Positions 8,892 to 17,077 of a stretch of DNA of 34,573 nucleotides are shown here, piece by piece. Below the pieces are notes generated by a model that did not search any database, was not told the origin of the DNA, and saw only the letters and a list, made by a program, of their open reading frames with translations. Numbering within the stretch: position 1 is the stretch's first letter; every line of letters begins with the position of its first letter. The position numbers and the translations under genes were made by a program. Origin of the DNA: Comamonas testosteroni (lineage in GTDB: Bacteria; Pseudomonadota; Gammaproteobacteria; Burkholderiales; Burkholderiaceae_C); NCBI RefSeq assembly GCF_000761245.1, contig NZ_AWOR01000064.1:1-34573 (forward strand), in the 5' to 3' direction.

Positions 8892-9734
8892 ATGTCCTAC
8901 GTCTGGCAGCTGCTTCTGTGGAGTGTTCAGCTGCTGCTGTGGGTGCCCTGGCTTTTGCAGCCTGGAGCGGTGTTCAATTCAGCTCCCTGGTGGACTGCAG
9001 CGCTAGGCGCGGCGGGCAGCATGGCGGCTGTCGTCTGGCTGTTGCCTCTGGCATATCGCAGTGTGCTGTGGCGCAGACGTAAAAGCGCACGTCCATCGAG
9101 AGAGGTACAGCTGGAGCGCAGGCGCATAGCGGAGGCATTGCATGACGATATCGGCAGCCAACTGGTGCAGCTGATCAGCCTGACAGGGCTCGGCACGGAC
9201 CCGGCGATTCGCAGCAACGCAGAACAATGCCTGCTCGATCTACGGCTGATTGTTGATTCCATGGATAGCCGAAATGAACCCTTGGGTGTTCTTCTTGCTC
9301 GTTTCAGGCACAGGCTGCAACCTGTGCTGGATCATCGAGGCATGAGTCTGCACTGGGATGTTTGGGACCCGGAGATGTCTGGCGATACCGGCAGTCTGCC
9401 ATGCGGTGCCATGGCCGAGGAAATCATGGCAGTGGTGAAGGAGGCCGTGAGCAATGTGCTGCAGCACACTGACGCGCTTGAACTTTGGATCACGCTGGCT
9501 GCCGACGAACAGTGGAAAAGTGCTTCAAATGTTTCAGATGCCTCCTTTGTGCATGCGCGCCTGAGCATTGAGGATGCGGGGCCCGTCAGACCGGCTGATG
9601 GCAGGCAAATCCCGGACGTAGCATCTGCTGGCATGGGCTGGGTCAATATGCGCCGCAGAGCGCTTGTCATGGGGGCGAAACTGAGCATCTCAACCCGAAC
9701 CGGTGGCGGTACCTCGGTCACGCTCAATTGGTGA
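8892..9734 (+). CDS. NarX/DesK-type sensor histidine kinase
   Basis: This sensor kinase partners the response regulator just upstream. Two hydrophobic segments at the N-terminus (WQLLLWSVQLLLWVPWLL and AAGSMAAVVWLLPLAY) make a hairpin in the inner membrane with almost no periplasmic loop, suggesting intramembrane or cytoplasmic sensing. The HisKA_3 dimerisation region carries His84 in ERRRIAEALHDDIGSQL. The ATPase domain has the N-box (EEIMAVVKEAVSNVLQHT), IEDAG as a D-box and MGWVNMRRRA as the G2-like segment, ending GGGTSVTLNW. The length of 280 residues is short for the class. ATG 8892 places the first membrane segment at the start; an in-frame GTG at 8871 would add 7 residues. Confidence 0.87.
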   Translation: MSYVWQLLLWSVQLLLWVPWLLQPGAVFNSAPWWTAALGAAGSMAAVVWLLPLAYRSVLWRRRKSARPSREVQLERRRIAEALHDDIGSQLVQLISLTGLGTDPAIRSNAEQCLLDLRLIVDSMDSRNEPLGVLLARFRHRLQPVLDHRGMSLHWDVWDPEMSGDTGSLPCGAMAEEIMAVVKEAVSNVLQHTDALELWITLAADEQWKSASNVSDASFVHARLSIEDAGPVRPADGRQIPDVASAGMGWVNMRRRALVMGAKLSISTRTGGGTSVTLNW

Positions 9735-9783
9735 AGTCGCCGAGCTGATCGCGAGCAACGGGGCTTGCAAGCACAATGCCCAC

Positions 9784-10887
9784 ATGACGTCATCCACAAG
9801 AGCATTGCGAATCTATGCCGGTCTCAAGGCGCGGCAATCTATAGAGCGGCGGGGCTTGCAGCCGGATATGGTCAGAGTCATACCGGCGGCGGCAGGCGGT
9901 CCCAAGGGCTTGATTCTCGGACCTCTGGATCGCTTCATCTTTGGACAGTGGTTGCAGGACAGCGTGCAGCCCGTGGATCTGATTGGCGCCTCCATCGGTG
10001 CCTGGCGCATGGCGACGGCTTGTCTGGACGCACCAGTGGAAGCCTTTGAGCGGCTGGAGCGTGACTATATTGCACAGCGCTTTGATCCCCCCGAAGGGTA
10101 CAGGCGCACGCCGTCGTCGCTGGTCAGTGAGCGGTTTGCGCAGTCTCTACAGGACTTTTACGGGGGGCGTGTGAGTGAGGTTCTGGCGAATCCGCGCTAT
10201 AGGCTGCATGTGATCGCCGCCCGTGGGCGTGGCCTGCTGTCACGTGCATCGCCCTGGCGCACTCCATTGGGCTATGCGGCCGCGTTTGCCGGCAATGCAT
10301 TGCATCGGCCGGCATTGGGCTGCTTGCTGGAGCGTGTGATCTTTTCCTCTTCTGCAAACGATGCCGTGCATGCTCTTCCCTTTGGTGTTGCGGACATTCG
10401 GTCTGCGCAGACCCGGCTGACGGAGAGTAATTTCATGGAAGCCTTGCGAGCCAGTTGCTCCATCCCTTTTATGCTGGATGCGGTGCAGGACATTGCAGAG
10501 GCTCCCAAGGGGGCATATTGGGATGGCGGCATTACCGACTATCACATGCATCTGGATTACCTGGCCTCTCGCAGCGGCGATGGGGTGGTGCTCTATCCTC
10601 ATTTCCAGAAAGCGGTGATTCCCGGCTGGCTGGACAAGGGACTGAAATGGCGTCATGGCTCTAGCTCGTATCTGGACTCGATGATGGTGCTGGCACCCGA
10701 CCCTGGATGGGTGGCCAGCCTGCCAAATGGCAAGTTGCCGGACCGTCATGACTTTCTGAGTTACGGCACCGACCATGATGCGCGTGCCAAGGCCTGGAAT
10801 ACCGCGGCGGCGGCCAGTCGGCAGTTGGCCGATGAGTTTGCGCAGTGGCTGCATGCACCTGATCCGGGTCGAGTTGAAGCTCTATAG
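9784..10887 (+). CDS. Patatin-like phospholipase
   Basis: Patatin-like proteins are Ser-Asp dyad lipid acyl hydrolases. The oxyanion-hole segment is VIPAAAGGPKGLILG near residues 36-50, the nucleophile elbow G-A-S-I-G (GXSXG) is near 66-71, and the dyad Asp lies in YWDGGITDY near 245-250. Length is 367 residues. There is no signal peptide, so the enzyme is probably cytoplasmic or peripherally membrane-bound. An in-frame start at 9703 would overlap the kinase gene by 32 bp; ATG 9784 is chosen because family similarity starts soon after. It follows the kinase gene by 49 bp, so it may be in the same operon, which would make lipid hydrolysis an output of that system (inference). Confidence 0.85.
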   Translation: MTSSTRALRIYAGLKARQSIERRGLQPDMVRVIPAAAGGPKGLILGPLDRFIFGQWLQDSVQPVDLIGASIGAWRMATACLDAPVEAFERLERDYIAQRFDPPEGYRRTPSSLVSERFAQSLQDFYGGRVSEVLANPRYRLHVIAARGRGLLSRASPWRTPLGYAAAFAGNALHRPALGCLLERVIFSSSANDAVHALPFGVADIRSAQTRLTESNFMEALRASCSIPFMLDAVQDIAEAPKGAYWDGGITDYHMHLDYLASRSGDGVVLYPHFQKAVIPGWLDKGLKWRHGSSSYLDSMMVLAPDPGWVASLPNGKLPDRHDFLSYGTDHDARAKAWNTAAAASRQLADEFAQWLHAPDPGRVEAL

Positions 10888-11004
10888 CGCTTTTTTGCAA
10901 ATTACGACAAAGCCTGACAGCAGAGGGGGGCAGAGCCAGATGGAATTCTGGATGAGCGCACTTTGTCTCAGAAAATCATAGACAACAGTCCATCAAGGAT
11001 GCCA

Positions 11005-13614
11005 ATGTCAGAGAACCGAAACGAGAGTTCCCCGTCCGATGAGTCGTCTGCAATCCCCGAGGTCCACTTTGGCGCGGTTGCGCCAACCAAGCCGTATGCG
11101 GGTGCACCGGTCGAAATCGAGACTTTCTCGCGAGAGGCGGGTCCGGCCGGAGAGGGCAGGCAGCCGCCTCCCGGTTTGTGGGAGGGCATGGACAGACGAG
11201 CCAGGGCCAACGTGGTTCCGGGGCTTGTGCATTTAGCAGAAATGCTGCCGGCCCTGCGTTTGCTCATCGGGCTGATGATTGCTTCCATCGTGATTCTTGC
11301 CCTCTATTTCGGGCGGGACATGCTGATTCCTCTGGCCCTGGCAATGCTGTTCGGCTTCTTGCTTGACCCTGCTGTCAGCAAGCTCAAGCGCTGGGGGCTG
11401 CCCAGAATGGCTTCGGCCATTGTGGTCGTGGCCTTTTCTCTGGCAGCACTCGGCGGCTTGGGCATGTATCTGGGTAGTCAGGTGCAGCAACTCAGTGCCG
11501 ATCTGCCGACCTATCAATCGACGATTCGCGACAAATTGCGCAGCCTGCGCAAGAGCGCAAATATGCCCAGCGCCTGGGATGGCGTTTTCAAGACCTACAA
11601 CACCGTTGAGAAAGAGATAGCCAGCGTGGACAACGCCAGGGCGCGGGTGCAGAAAGTGGAGGTTCAGCCTCCCGAGTCCAAGCCCACTACGCGGATGCTG
11701 CAGTGGCTGGGGCGTATTGCCGAGCCAGTGACGACCGCAGGCATCGTGTTGCTGTTTGTGATACTGATTCTGCTTGACAGGGACGAGCTGAGGGATCGGT
11801 TGCTTAGGCTGGTGGGAGGCAACCTCAATGTGGCCACCGATGCGCTGGATGAGGCCTCGCAGCGCATTGGCAAATATTTGCGCATGCAGTTCATCGTCAA
11901 CGTCAGCTATGGCGTGCCACTCGCCATGGGCTTGTTGCTCATTGGTGTGCCAGGGGCGATTCTCTGGGGGGTGCTGGGCGCCATCATGCGATTTGTGCCT
12001 TATGTGGGTCCGATGATGTCTGCGGTATTTCCGCTGGCGCTAGCCTTTGCGGTCGATCCCAGTTGGGATATGTTTTTGATGACCCTGGGCCTGATTCTGC
12101 TGCTGGAGCTGATCAGCAACAATGTGATCGAGCCGTGGCTATATGGCTCAAGTACAGGTTTGTCGACCTTGTCAATCATTGTTGCCGCAACCTTCTGGAC
12201 AGCGCTTTGGGGGCCGATCGGCCTGATTCTTTCCACACCTTTGACGGTGTGCCTGCTGGTGCTGGGGCGCTACATTCCCTCGCTCAAATTCATGGAGGTA
12301 TTGCTGGGCAGCGAGCCTGTTCTCGGGCCGCAGCAACGGCTGTACCAGCGTCTGCTGGCCGATGACGCAGATGATGCCATCAGCATGGCCGTACAGTCCG
12401 TGGAGGAGCGCCTGCTCTCGAAGTCCAGCCAGGATGACAGAGCCAGTGCCGTCAGCGGGTTTTATGATGAGGTTGCCATTCCTGCTCTGCGTATTGCAAC
12501 CCAGCAGCATCTGGAGTCGGCGACGGCCGAACATCGCTTGCGGCTGTCCAATGGCATGGCAGCCTTGCTTGAGGAGTTGCAGGACCAATATGCATTCAAA
12601 AGCACTGGCGAGCATGTCCGCGCGGCTCCCGGTGAAGGTGATCAGCGTCGATGCCTGCGCATTCATTGCGCGGGTGTGCGCTGGGAGGTGGATGCCCTGG
12701 GGGCAGCCATGGTGGCCCATGCAGAGAGCTTGCATGGTCATGAGGTTAGCTGCTCCGAATGGGCACTTGCCCCGGACTCGAAGTCCTTGCAGTTTGATGT
12801 CAATGGCTTGTTGGCCGATCGCGAGTGGGTTCAGGCCGTGAAGCAATCGGATCTATTGGTGCTGTCGATTTTCAATCACCAGCCACAAAGCATGGCGAGA
12901 CGCATTGTGCGGCGCATTCGCCGGCATTGGCCGGGTGCACGAGTGGTGTTGTGCCTGTGGAATGCTCCAGCCGTGGCAGCTGACCCCGAGTTTGCCCGGC
13001 AGACAGGAGCGCAGGCCTGCGTGACCAGTCTGCGTGAGTTGCATCTGTGGGTAGAGGCCATGCAGGTTGGAGATCCTGGCGAGTGTGTGATTGCAGCTCC
13101 GATTCCCGACGATGATGAGCAGCGCGTCAAAATGCTGCATGAAAGCGGAGTGCTGGCACCAGCGTTGACAGCGCTATATCGCGATACGGCCAAGAAGGCC
13201 GTCAACGCTTTCAACACCAAGTGGGCTCAAGTTTCCTGGGTGGATGCTGAACGTGTCTTTGCGCCGGGCAGTCTGCTGCCGCTGCCTGCGCAAGAGGGCA
13301 TTCAACAAGGCTTCCCTCGTGATGGCACGGTGTGCTCGTATGTCGTGTATGAAGAAGAGGCCATTGTGGTCGGAGACTTGGCGCGAGACCCCCGATTTGC
13401 AAGCGACTCGGTGGTGCATAGCCTTAAGCTGCGCTTTTACGCGGGTGTGCCTCTGGTGGACAAAAAAGGCAATGTGCTGGGCTGCCTTTCCATACTTGAT
13501 GACGAGCCTCGCAACATGTCCGACGATGAGCTCGAGGTGCTCAGCAGCATGGCGAGGCAATTGATGGACGATGTGCGCGAAGCGCTCAAGCAAGGCCCTG
13601 CCGTTGAGGCTTGA
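11005..13614 (+). CDS. AI-2E/PerM family membrane protein fused to a C-terminal GAF domain
   Basis: The N-terminal half (about residues 85-440) is an AI-2E/DUF20/PerM-type transporter: hydrophobic hairpins from LLIGLMIASIVILALYFG, the motif LLDPAVSKLKRWGLPR, then PVTTAGIVLLFVILILLDRDELRDRL and the long block with VPYVGPMMSAVFPLALAF and ISNNVIEPWLYG. Family members are normally about 350-400 residues. Here another 430 soluble residues follow: a helical segment (about 445-580), a Rossmann-like segment with LVLSIFNHQ and ARVVLCLWNAP (about 590-690), and a GAF domain (about 715-865) ending VPLVDKKGNVLGCLSILDDEPRNMSDDELEVLSSMARQL. ATG 11005 has AAGGA five bases upstream; an ATG at 10999 and a TTG at 10963 are alternatives. 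The fusion suggests a sensor-regulated transporter. Its substrate is unknown. Confidence 0.85.
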   Translation: MSENRNESSPSDESSAIPEVHFGAVAPTKPYAGAPVEIETFSREAGPAGEGRQPPPGLWEGMDRRARANVVPGLVHLAEMLPALRLLIGLMIASIVILALYFGRDMLIPLALAMLFGFLLDPAVSKLKRWGLPRMASAIVVVAFSLAALGGLGMYLGSQVQQLSADLPTYQSTIRDKLRSLRKSANMPSAWDGVFKTYNTVEKEIASVDNARARVQKVEVQPPESKPTTRMLQWLGRIAEPVTTAGIVLLFVILILLDRDELRDRLLRLVGGNLNVATDALDEASQRIGKYLRMQFIVNVSYGVPLAMGLLLIGVPGAILWGVLGAIMRFVPYVGPMMSAVFPLALAFAVDPSWDMFLMTLGLILLLELISNNVIEPWLYGSSTGLSTLSIIVAATFWTALWGPIGLILSTPLTVCLLVLGRYIPSLKFMEVLLGSEPVLGPQQRLYQRLLADDADDAISMAVQSVEERLLSKSSQDDRASAVSGFYDEVAIPALRIATQQHLESATAEHRLRLSNGMAALLEELQDQYAFKSTGEHVRAAPGEGDQRRCLRIHCAGVRWEVDALGAAMVAHAESLHGHEVSCSEWALAPDSKSLQFDVNGLLADREWVQAVKQSDLLVLSIFNHQPQSMARRIVRRIRRHWPGARVVLCLWNAPAVAADPEFARQTGAQACVTSLRELHLWVEAMQVGDPGECVIAAPIPDDDEQRVKMLHESGVLAPALTALYRDTAKKAVNAFNTKWAQVSWVDAERVFAPGSLLPLPAQEGIQQGFPRDGTVCSYVVYEEEAIVVGDLARDPRFASDSVVHSLKLRFYAGVPLVDKKGNVLGCLSILDDEPRNMSDDELEVLSSMARQLMDDVREALKQGPAVEA

Positions 13615-13629
13615 GCGCTGTGTGCAGTG

Positions 13630-14766
13630 TCAGAGCGAGGTGCTGAGTATCTGCTCATAGTCCTGTGCGGATGCCAGCCGTGGATTGGTGGCGTGGCAGT
13701 GGTCCTTGAGTGCACCGCTGATGATTGCATCAAACTGTGCGCGCTCCACGCCCATGGCAGCCAGACCCGATGGCAGGTTCAGGCGGGCATTCATATCTCG
13801 GATCGCGTCGGGGATATCGCTTCCGCTGCTGAGGCCCATGGCATGTGCCATGCGGTTGAGGCGGTCCTCGCGCTGAACGCTTTCGGCTTCGGCATTGAAA
13901 CGCACGACTGCCGGCAGGAACATGGCGTTGAGCGTGCCGTGGTGCAGGCGTGGGTTGATGCCGCCCAGGCTGTGACTGAGGCTATGCACGCAGCCCAGCC
14001 CTTTCTGAAAAGCCATGGCTCCTTGCATGCTTGCGCTCATCAATTGGCGGCGGGCTTCCGCATCGTTGCCATTGAGCATGGCCCGCTCAATATGCGCCCA
14101 GCCCCGGGTCAGCCCGTCCAGGCCAATGCCGTCAGCCGGTGGATTGAAGGCCGAGGCCATAAAGGTTTCCATGCAATGGGCTATGGCATCCATGCCGGTT
14201 GCTGCCGTCAGCATGGGGGGAAGGCCGAAGGTGAGCTCGGGGTCGCAGATGGCAGCCTTGGGCACCAGATGCCAGCTGTGAAAACCCAGTTTGCGATGAT
14301 CGTCCACGATGATGATGGCGCCACGTGCTACCTCGCTGCCCGTGCCACTGGTGGTGGGTACGGCAATCAGCGGAGCAACTCGCTCTGTAATACGAGGCGA
14401 GCCGCCTTCAATCGTCGCGTAGTGCGAGAGCGGGCCTTCATGCGTAGCCGCAATTGCCACGCCTTTGGCACAGTCAATGGCACTGCCACCGCCCACAGCG
14501 ACCAATCCATCGCAGTTCTGGGATTTGTAGATTTCAGCCGCAGCGCGCACAGCCGCTTCAGTGGGGTTGGAAGGAGTCTGGTCAAATACGGCATGGGGCA
14601 GGCCGCCCAGTGCATTTATGGATTTTTGCAAGATTCCTGCCGCCTTGACGCCGGGGTCGGTCACGATCAGCGGCTTGCTGATACCGACACGCTCGCATTC
14701 CTGGCGCAGCATTTGCACGGCGCCAAAGTCAAACTGGATCTGAGTCACGTAATTGATGAAGGCCAT
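13630..14766 (-). CDS. Iron-containing (group III) alcohol dehydrogenase
   Basis: This is a cytoplasmic NAD(P)-dependent dehydrogenase of the Fe-ADH family. Nucleotide-binding motifs are visible (VAVGGGSAIDCAKGVA, VPTTSGTGSEVARGA), as are the metal-ligand blocks (MDAIAHCMETFMAS and CVHSLSHSLGG-INPRLHHG). The length of 378 residues fits the family. ATG 14766 is preferred over the in-frame ATG at 14802, which would lie on top of a sigma-54-like promoter at 14799-14812. It converges on the AI-2E/GAF gene with a 15-bp gap. The substrate may be a primary alcohol, a diol or a 4-hydroxyacid; the sequence does not decide. The upstream palindrome and promoter suggest enhancer-dependent induction. Confidence 0.9.
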   Translation of the reverse strand: MAFINYVTQIQFDFGAVQMLRQECERVGISKPLIVTDPGVKAAGILQKSINALGGLPHAVFDQTPSNPTEAAVRAAAEIYKSQNCDGLVAVGGGSAIDCAKGVAIAATHEGPLSHYATIEGGSPRITERVAPLIAVPTTSGTGSEVARGAIIIVDDHRKLGFHSWHLVPKAAICDPELTFGLPPMLTAATGMDAIAHCMETFMASAFNPPADGIGLDGLTRGWAHIERAMLNGNDAEARRQLMSASMQGAMAFQKGLGCVHSLSHSLGGINPRLHHGTLNAMFLPAVVRFNAEAESVQREDRLNRMAHAMGLSSGSDIPDAIRDMNARLNLPSGLAAMGVERAQFDAIISGALKDHCHATNPRLASAQDYEQILSTSL

Positions 14767-14798
14767 GTTCTGCTTGCTCAGTAGAAAGAGGAGTCTTG

Positions 14799-14812
14799 GC
14801 AATCTAGAAGCC
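14799..14812 (-). promoter_or_regulatory. Sigma-54-like -24/-12 promoter of the Fe-ADH gene
   Basis: On the minus strand the sequence reads AGGCTTCTAGATTGCC: GGC at -24 and TTGC at -12, with exactly ten bases between the GG and GC dinucleotides, as sigma-54 promoters require. The predicted transcription start (about 14787) leaves a 5' leader of about 20 nt before ATG 14766. The -24 element lacks the usual leading T and the following AC. Confidence 0.45.
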
Positions 14813-14851
14813 TAGAAGCCGAATGCTGCCACGCAAAGACAGCAAACCCTA

Positions 14852-14915
14852 GGGGATGGGCAAAATCGTCTCCCAGGGGACAGGGGGCCTGGGTAGAGAC
14901 GATAACGCCATCCCC
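14852..14915. promoter_or_regulatory. Nested 64-bp palindrome upstream of the Fe-ADH gene
   Basis: Three nested inverted repeats share one centre: GGGGATGG/CCATCCCC (14852-14859 and 14908-14915), ATCGTCTC/GAGACGAT (14865-14872 and 14896-14903) and CCAGG/CCTGG (14873-14877 and 14888-14892). There is no T tract on either side, so it is unlikely to be a terminator. It lies 40-100 bp upstream of the sigma-54-like promoter and could be an enhancer-binding site for a dimeric activator. Confidence 0.6.
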
Positions 14916-14942
14916 TTCGATGCCAATTTGAAACATTGATGC

Positions 14943-14966
14943 TTCATGTCTTCATGTCTTCATGGC
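14943..14966 (+). repeat. TTCATGTC tandem repeat
   Basis: Two exact TTCATGTC units are followed by TTCATGGC, three head-to-tail units with one changed base in the last. Confidence 0.7.
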
Positions 14967-15159
14967 AAGACAATCCGTTAACAAAGAACTGTGGCGATGG
15001 CCGCAGCTCCTAATTCCAGCCTTCGCACCTTTGCCAAAGGCGGCGTACGTAAGCTGTCTGTGAGCGATGCAGCAGCTCTCGACCGCATCCTGTTTGTGTG
15101 GCAAACAGGCGTTCCTTTGGAGGATATCCCCCAAGTCCAGAACTATGGCAGGAGTATGA

Positions 15160-15260
15160 CTTGCGAGCCGTGTCTGGCAGAAACTGCAGCTGGCGATGCT
15201 GGTGCGGCCGAGCGAACATGGCCAGGTTGACTGGGGTCGAGCCAGCATCGATGAATCCTC
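15160..15260 (+). pseudogene. Possible IS21-like transposase fragment
   Basis: One frame reads VWQKLQLAML then VRPSEHGQVDWGRASIDES. HGQVDWG resembles the catalytic-core start (Q-V-D-W/F-G) of IstA-type DDE transposases. A stop precedes it in frame at 15157, and the reading does not continue into a recognisable protein, so this can only be a scar. The call rests on one short motif. Confidence 0.22.
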
Positions 15261-15372
15261 TACATCAAGCTCCTGGTGGGGCAGGAGATGGGCATAAATC
15301 CATCGGCAGCAAACATCACGTCGTAGGAGATGCCAGAGGCACCAGTGCTGGTGATCTTCGTCAGTAGTGCGA

Positions 15373-15413
15373 ATAGGCCCACTCCATGACGTTCGAGAAG
15401 TATCTGGATGCGA
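15373..15413 (+). repeat. 41-bp direct repeat, left copy
   Basis: This segment, which contains ACTCCATGACGTTCGAGAAG, matches 27571-27611 at 39 of 41 positions in the same orientation. Weaker similarity extends a little on both sides. The two copies bracket the importer-monooxygenase-amidase-iscS block. Confidence 0.85.
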
Positions 15414-15755
15414 TAGCGGCGTGTCTTCAATCTCGATATGCAGAACCTAGTTGCCCAATGTAGCGACGCTGCAGCCAATCTTGGGGATGGATCTGTATTC
15501 CGCAATTAACACTGGAGAACGCTATCGAACTCTTGCGTCAGCCGCCTGCGCGCTCACGCACTTCTGGTGTGAATTTATTCACCTAGCTGCTCATAGATCG
15601 AGTTTCTCAAAGGGTTGAGTCTCTAGTAAATCGGGTGGGATTCAGTTCGCTACACCGGTGCTGCTTCAACGTTGATCGATCAGATAAGGCAATGTATTGC
15701 CTCAGCCCCTTCTACTGACTTTCCCTTGGTTTGAGAATACCCTCTGGCACTTTAA

Positions 15756-15774
15756 TAGCTTTGTTAGTAAGCTT
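15756..15774. promoter_or_regulatory. Candidate operator upstream of the binding-protein gene
   Basis: TAGCTTTGTTAGTAAGCTT is an imperfect palindrome (AGCTT-N7-AAGCT) centred about 70 bp before the ATG at 15835. It shares layout with the sites at 20435-20453 and 26123-26141. Identity with the latter extends rightward (AAGCTTTCTTTGT versus AAGCTTTTTTTGT). Confidence 0.5.
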
Positions 15775-15834
15775 TCTTTGTTTGCAAAAAAGAGATGAGT
15801 TGCTAGTCAGATCGATTTCATAAAGGAGACAACG

Positions 15835-17037
15835 ATGTCAGCATGGTCGCGATTCAAGATTTCGTTCGGTGCAGGGGTCCTGTGTGCGCTGTCGGTCAGT
15901 GTCACAAGCGTAGCCGCCCAGACTGTAAAAGTGGGGATGGTTGTTGGTGTTTCGGGCCCTGGAGCAGATATCGGCGAAAGCATGGTCCGTGGCGCGGACT
16001 TGTACTTGGCGTTGCATAGTAAAGACCTGCCTTCAGGCACGAAAGTCGAACTAATTAAGCGTGATGACGGTAGCAATCCGGATCGCACAAAGCGTCTGGC
16101 ACAGGAGTTGGTCGTGCGTGACAAGGTCCAACTCCTGACTGGCGTGACTTTGAGTCCTCAGGCGTTGACTATTGCGCCGGTTTCGACAGAGGCCAAAGTG
16201 CCGACGTTGATCATGAACGCGACTACTGGAGCGTTGACGCGCTCCTCCCCATATTTTGTGCGCTTCTCTTATGCAAACTGGCAAATGGCCTACACGATGG
16301 GGGCTTGGGCTGCCAAACACGACATCAAGAGCGCCTACACATTGGTAGCCGACTACGCTGCGGGTCATGACATGGAATCCGGCTTCAAGCGCGGCTTTGA
16401 AGACAACGGCGGCACCATCGTGGGTTCAGACAGGACCCCGATGGGGACGACTGACTATCTGCCTGCTATGGCGCGTATCAAAGCAGCATCGCCCAAGTCG
16501 CTATTTGTTTTTACGCTAAGCGGCGCACCGAGTATTGCAACGATGAAAGCGTTCCGTGACTCAGGTCTACAGGCTGCAGGTGTCCAGTTGCTCAGTACTG
16601 CACAGAATGTCTCGGATCAGCAGTTGCCCCAGACAGGACCAGCATCGGTGGGGATGATTAACAGCGCTGTGTACATCGCGACCGATTCGCGTCCAAGTGC
16701 CAAAGCGTTTCTGGCCGCATACCAAAAGGCCTATGGTCAAAACGCATATCCAGATCTACCTGCGGTCGCCGCTTGGAACAGCATGGAGGCGGTATTCGGG
16801 ATCATCAAAAAGCATGGCGCGAATTTCACCTCTGATCAAGCTATGGGGGTCTTGAAGAATTGGAAATCTCCAAACACGCCTGCAGGCTCCATTGCAATTG
16901 ACCCAGTAACACGAGACATCGTCCACGAGGTCAGTCTCGCAAAGATTCAGAAGGTCGGAGACAAGTACGAGAACGTCGCGTTCGACGTCGTAAAAGACGT
17001 CAAGGACCCTTGGAAGTTGGTCAACCCTGAAAAGTGA
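15835..17037 (+). CDS. Branched-chain-amino-acid-type ABC transporter substrate-binding protein
   Basis: This is the periplasmic ligand-binding component of the importer encoded downstream. A Sec signal peptide (FGAGVLCALSVSVTSVAA, likely cut after AQ near residue 29) precedes a type I periplasmic-binding fold (Peripla_BP_6) starting VKVGMVVGVSGPGADIGESMVRGADLYL. Conserved pieces include LIKRDDGSNPDRTKRLAQELV, TLSPQALTIAPVSTEAKVP and MGTTDYLPAMARIKAASPKSLFVF. The length of 400 residues is typical. AAAGGAGA is ideally placed before the ATG. It is the first gene of the operon, 40 bp ahead of the LivH-type gene. Members of this family bind amino acids, amides, urea or aromatic acids, so the ligand is not known. 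A candidate operator lies about 70 bp upstream. Confidence 0.92.
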   Translation: MSAWSRFKISFGAGVLCALSVSVTSVAAQTVKVGMVVGVSGPGADIGESMVRGADLYLALHSKDLPSGTKVELIKRDDGSNPDRTKRLAQELVVRDKVQLLTGVTLSPQALTIAPVSTEAKVPTLIMNATTGALTRSSPYFVRFSYANWQMAYTMGAWAAKHDIKSAYTLVADYAAGHDMESGFKRGFEDNGGTIVGSDRTPMGTTDYLPAMARIKAASPKSLFVFTLSGAPSIATMKAFRDSGLQAAGVQLLSTAQNVSDQQLPQTGPASVGMINSAVYIATDSRPSAKAFLAAYQKAYGQNAYPDLPAVAAWNSMEAVFGIIKKHGANFTSDQAMGVLKNWKSPNTPAGSIAIDPVTRDIVHEVSLAKIQKVGDKYENVAFDVVKDVKDPWKLVNPEK

Positions 17038-17077
17038 TCACGATCCCTGGAATCGGTTTATCTTTAGGAAGCAGAGC

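Larger units (their letters stand above)
14916..15755. other. Gene-poor left edge of the accessory block
   Basis: No convincing intact gene lies here. The stretch holds an 8-bp tandem repeat (TTCATGTC, 14943-14966), a possible transposase scar (15160-15260) and one copy of the 41-bp direct repeat (15373-15413). Short open frames at 14991-15230 and 15260-15505 show no family motif I recognise. From about 15500 on, the sequence becomes AT-richer and leads into the promoter region of the binding-protein gene. Confidence 0.6.

Noticed and set aside
13627..14784. Open frame of 385 codons antisense to the Fe-dependent dehydrogenase
   Set aside because: The minus-strand protein has all Fe-ADH motifs; the plus-strand frame has none.
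15260..15505. Minus-strand frame of 81 codons containing the left repeat
   Set aside because: The repeat part reads IQILLERHGVGL in both copies, but the surrounding sequence differs and matches no family I know; not enough to call a gene.
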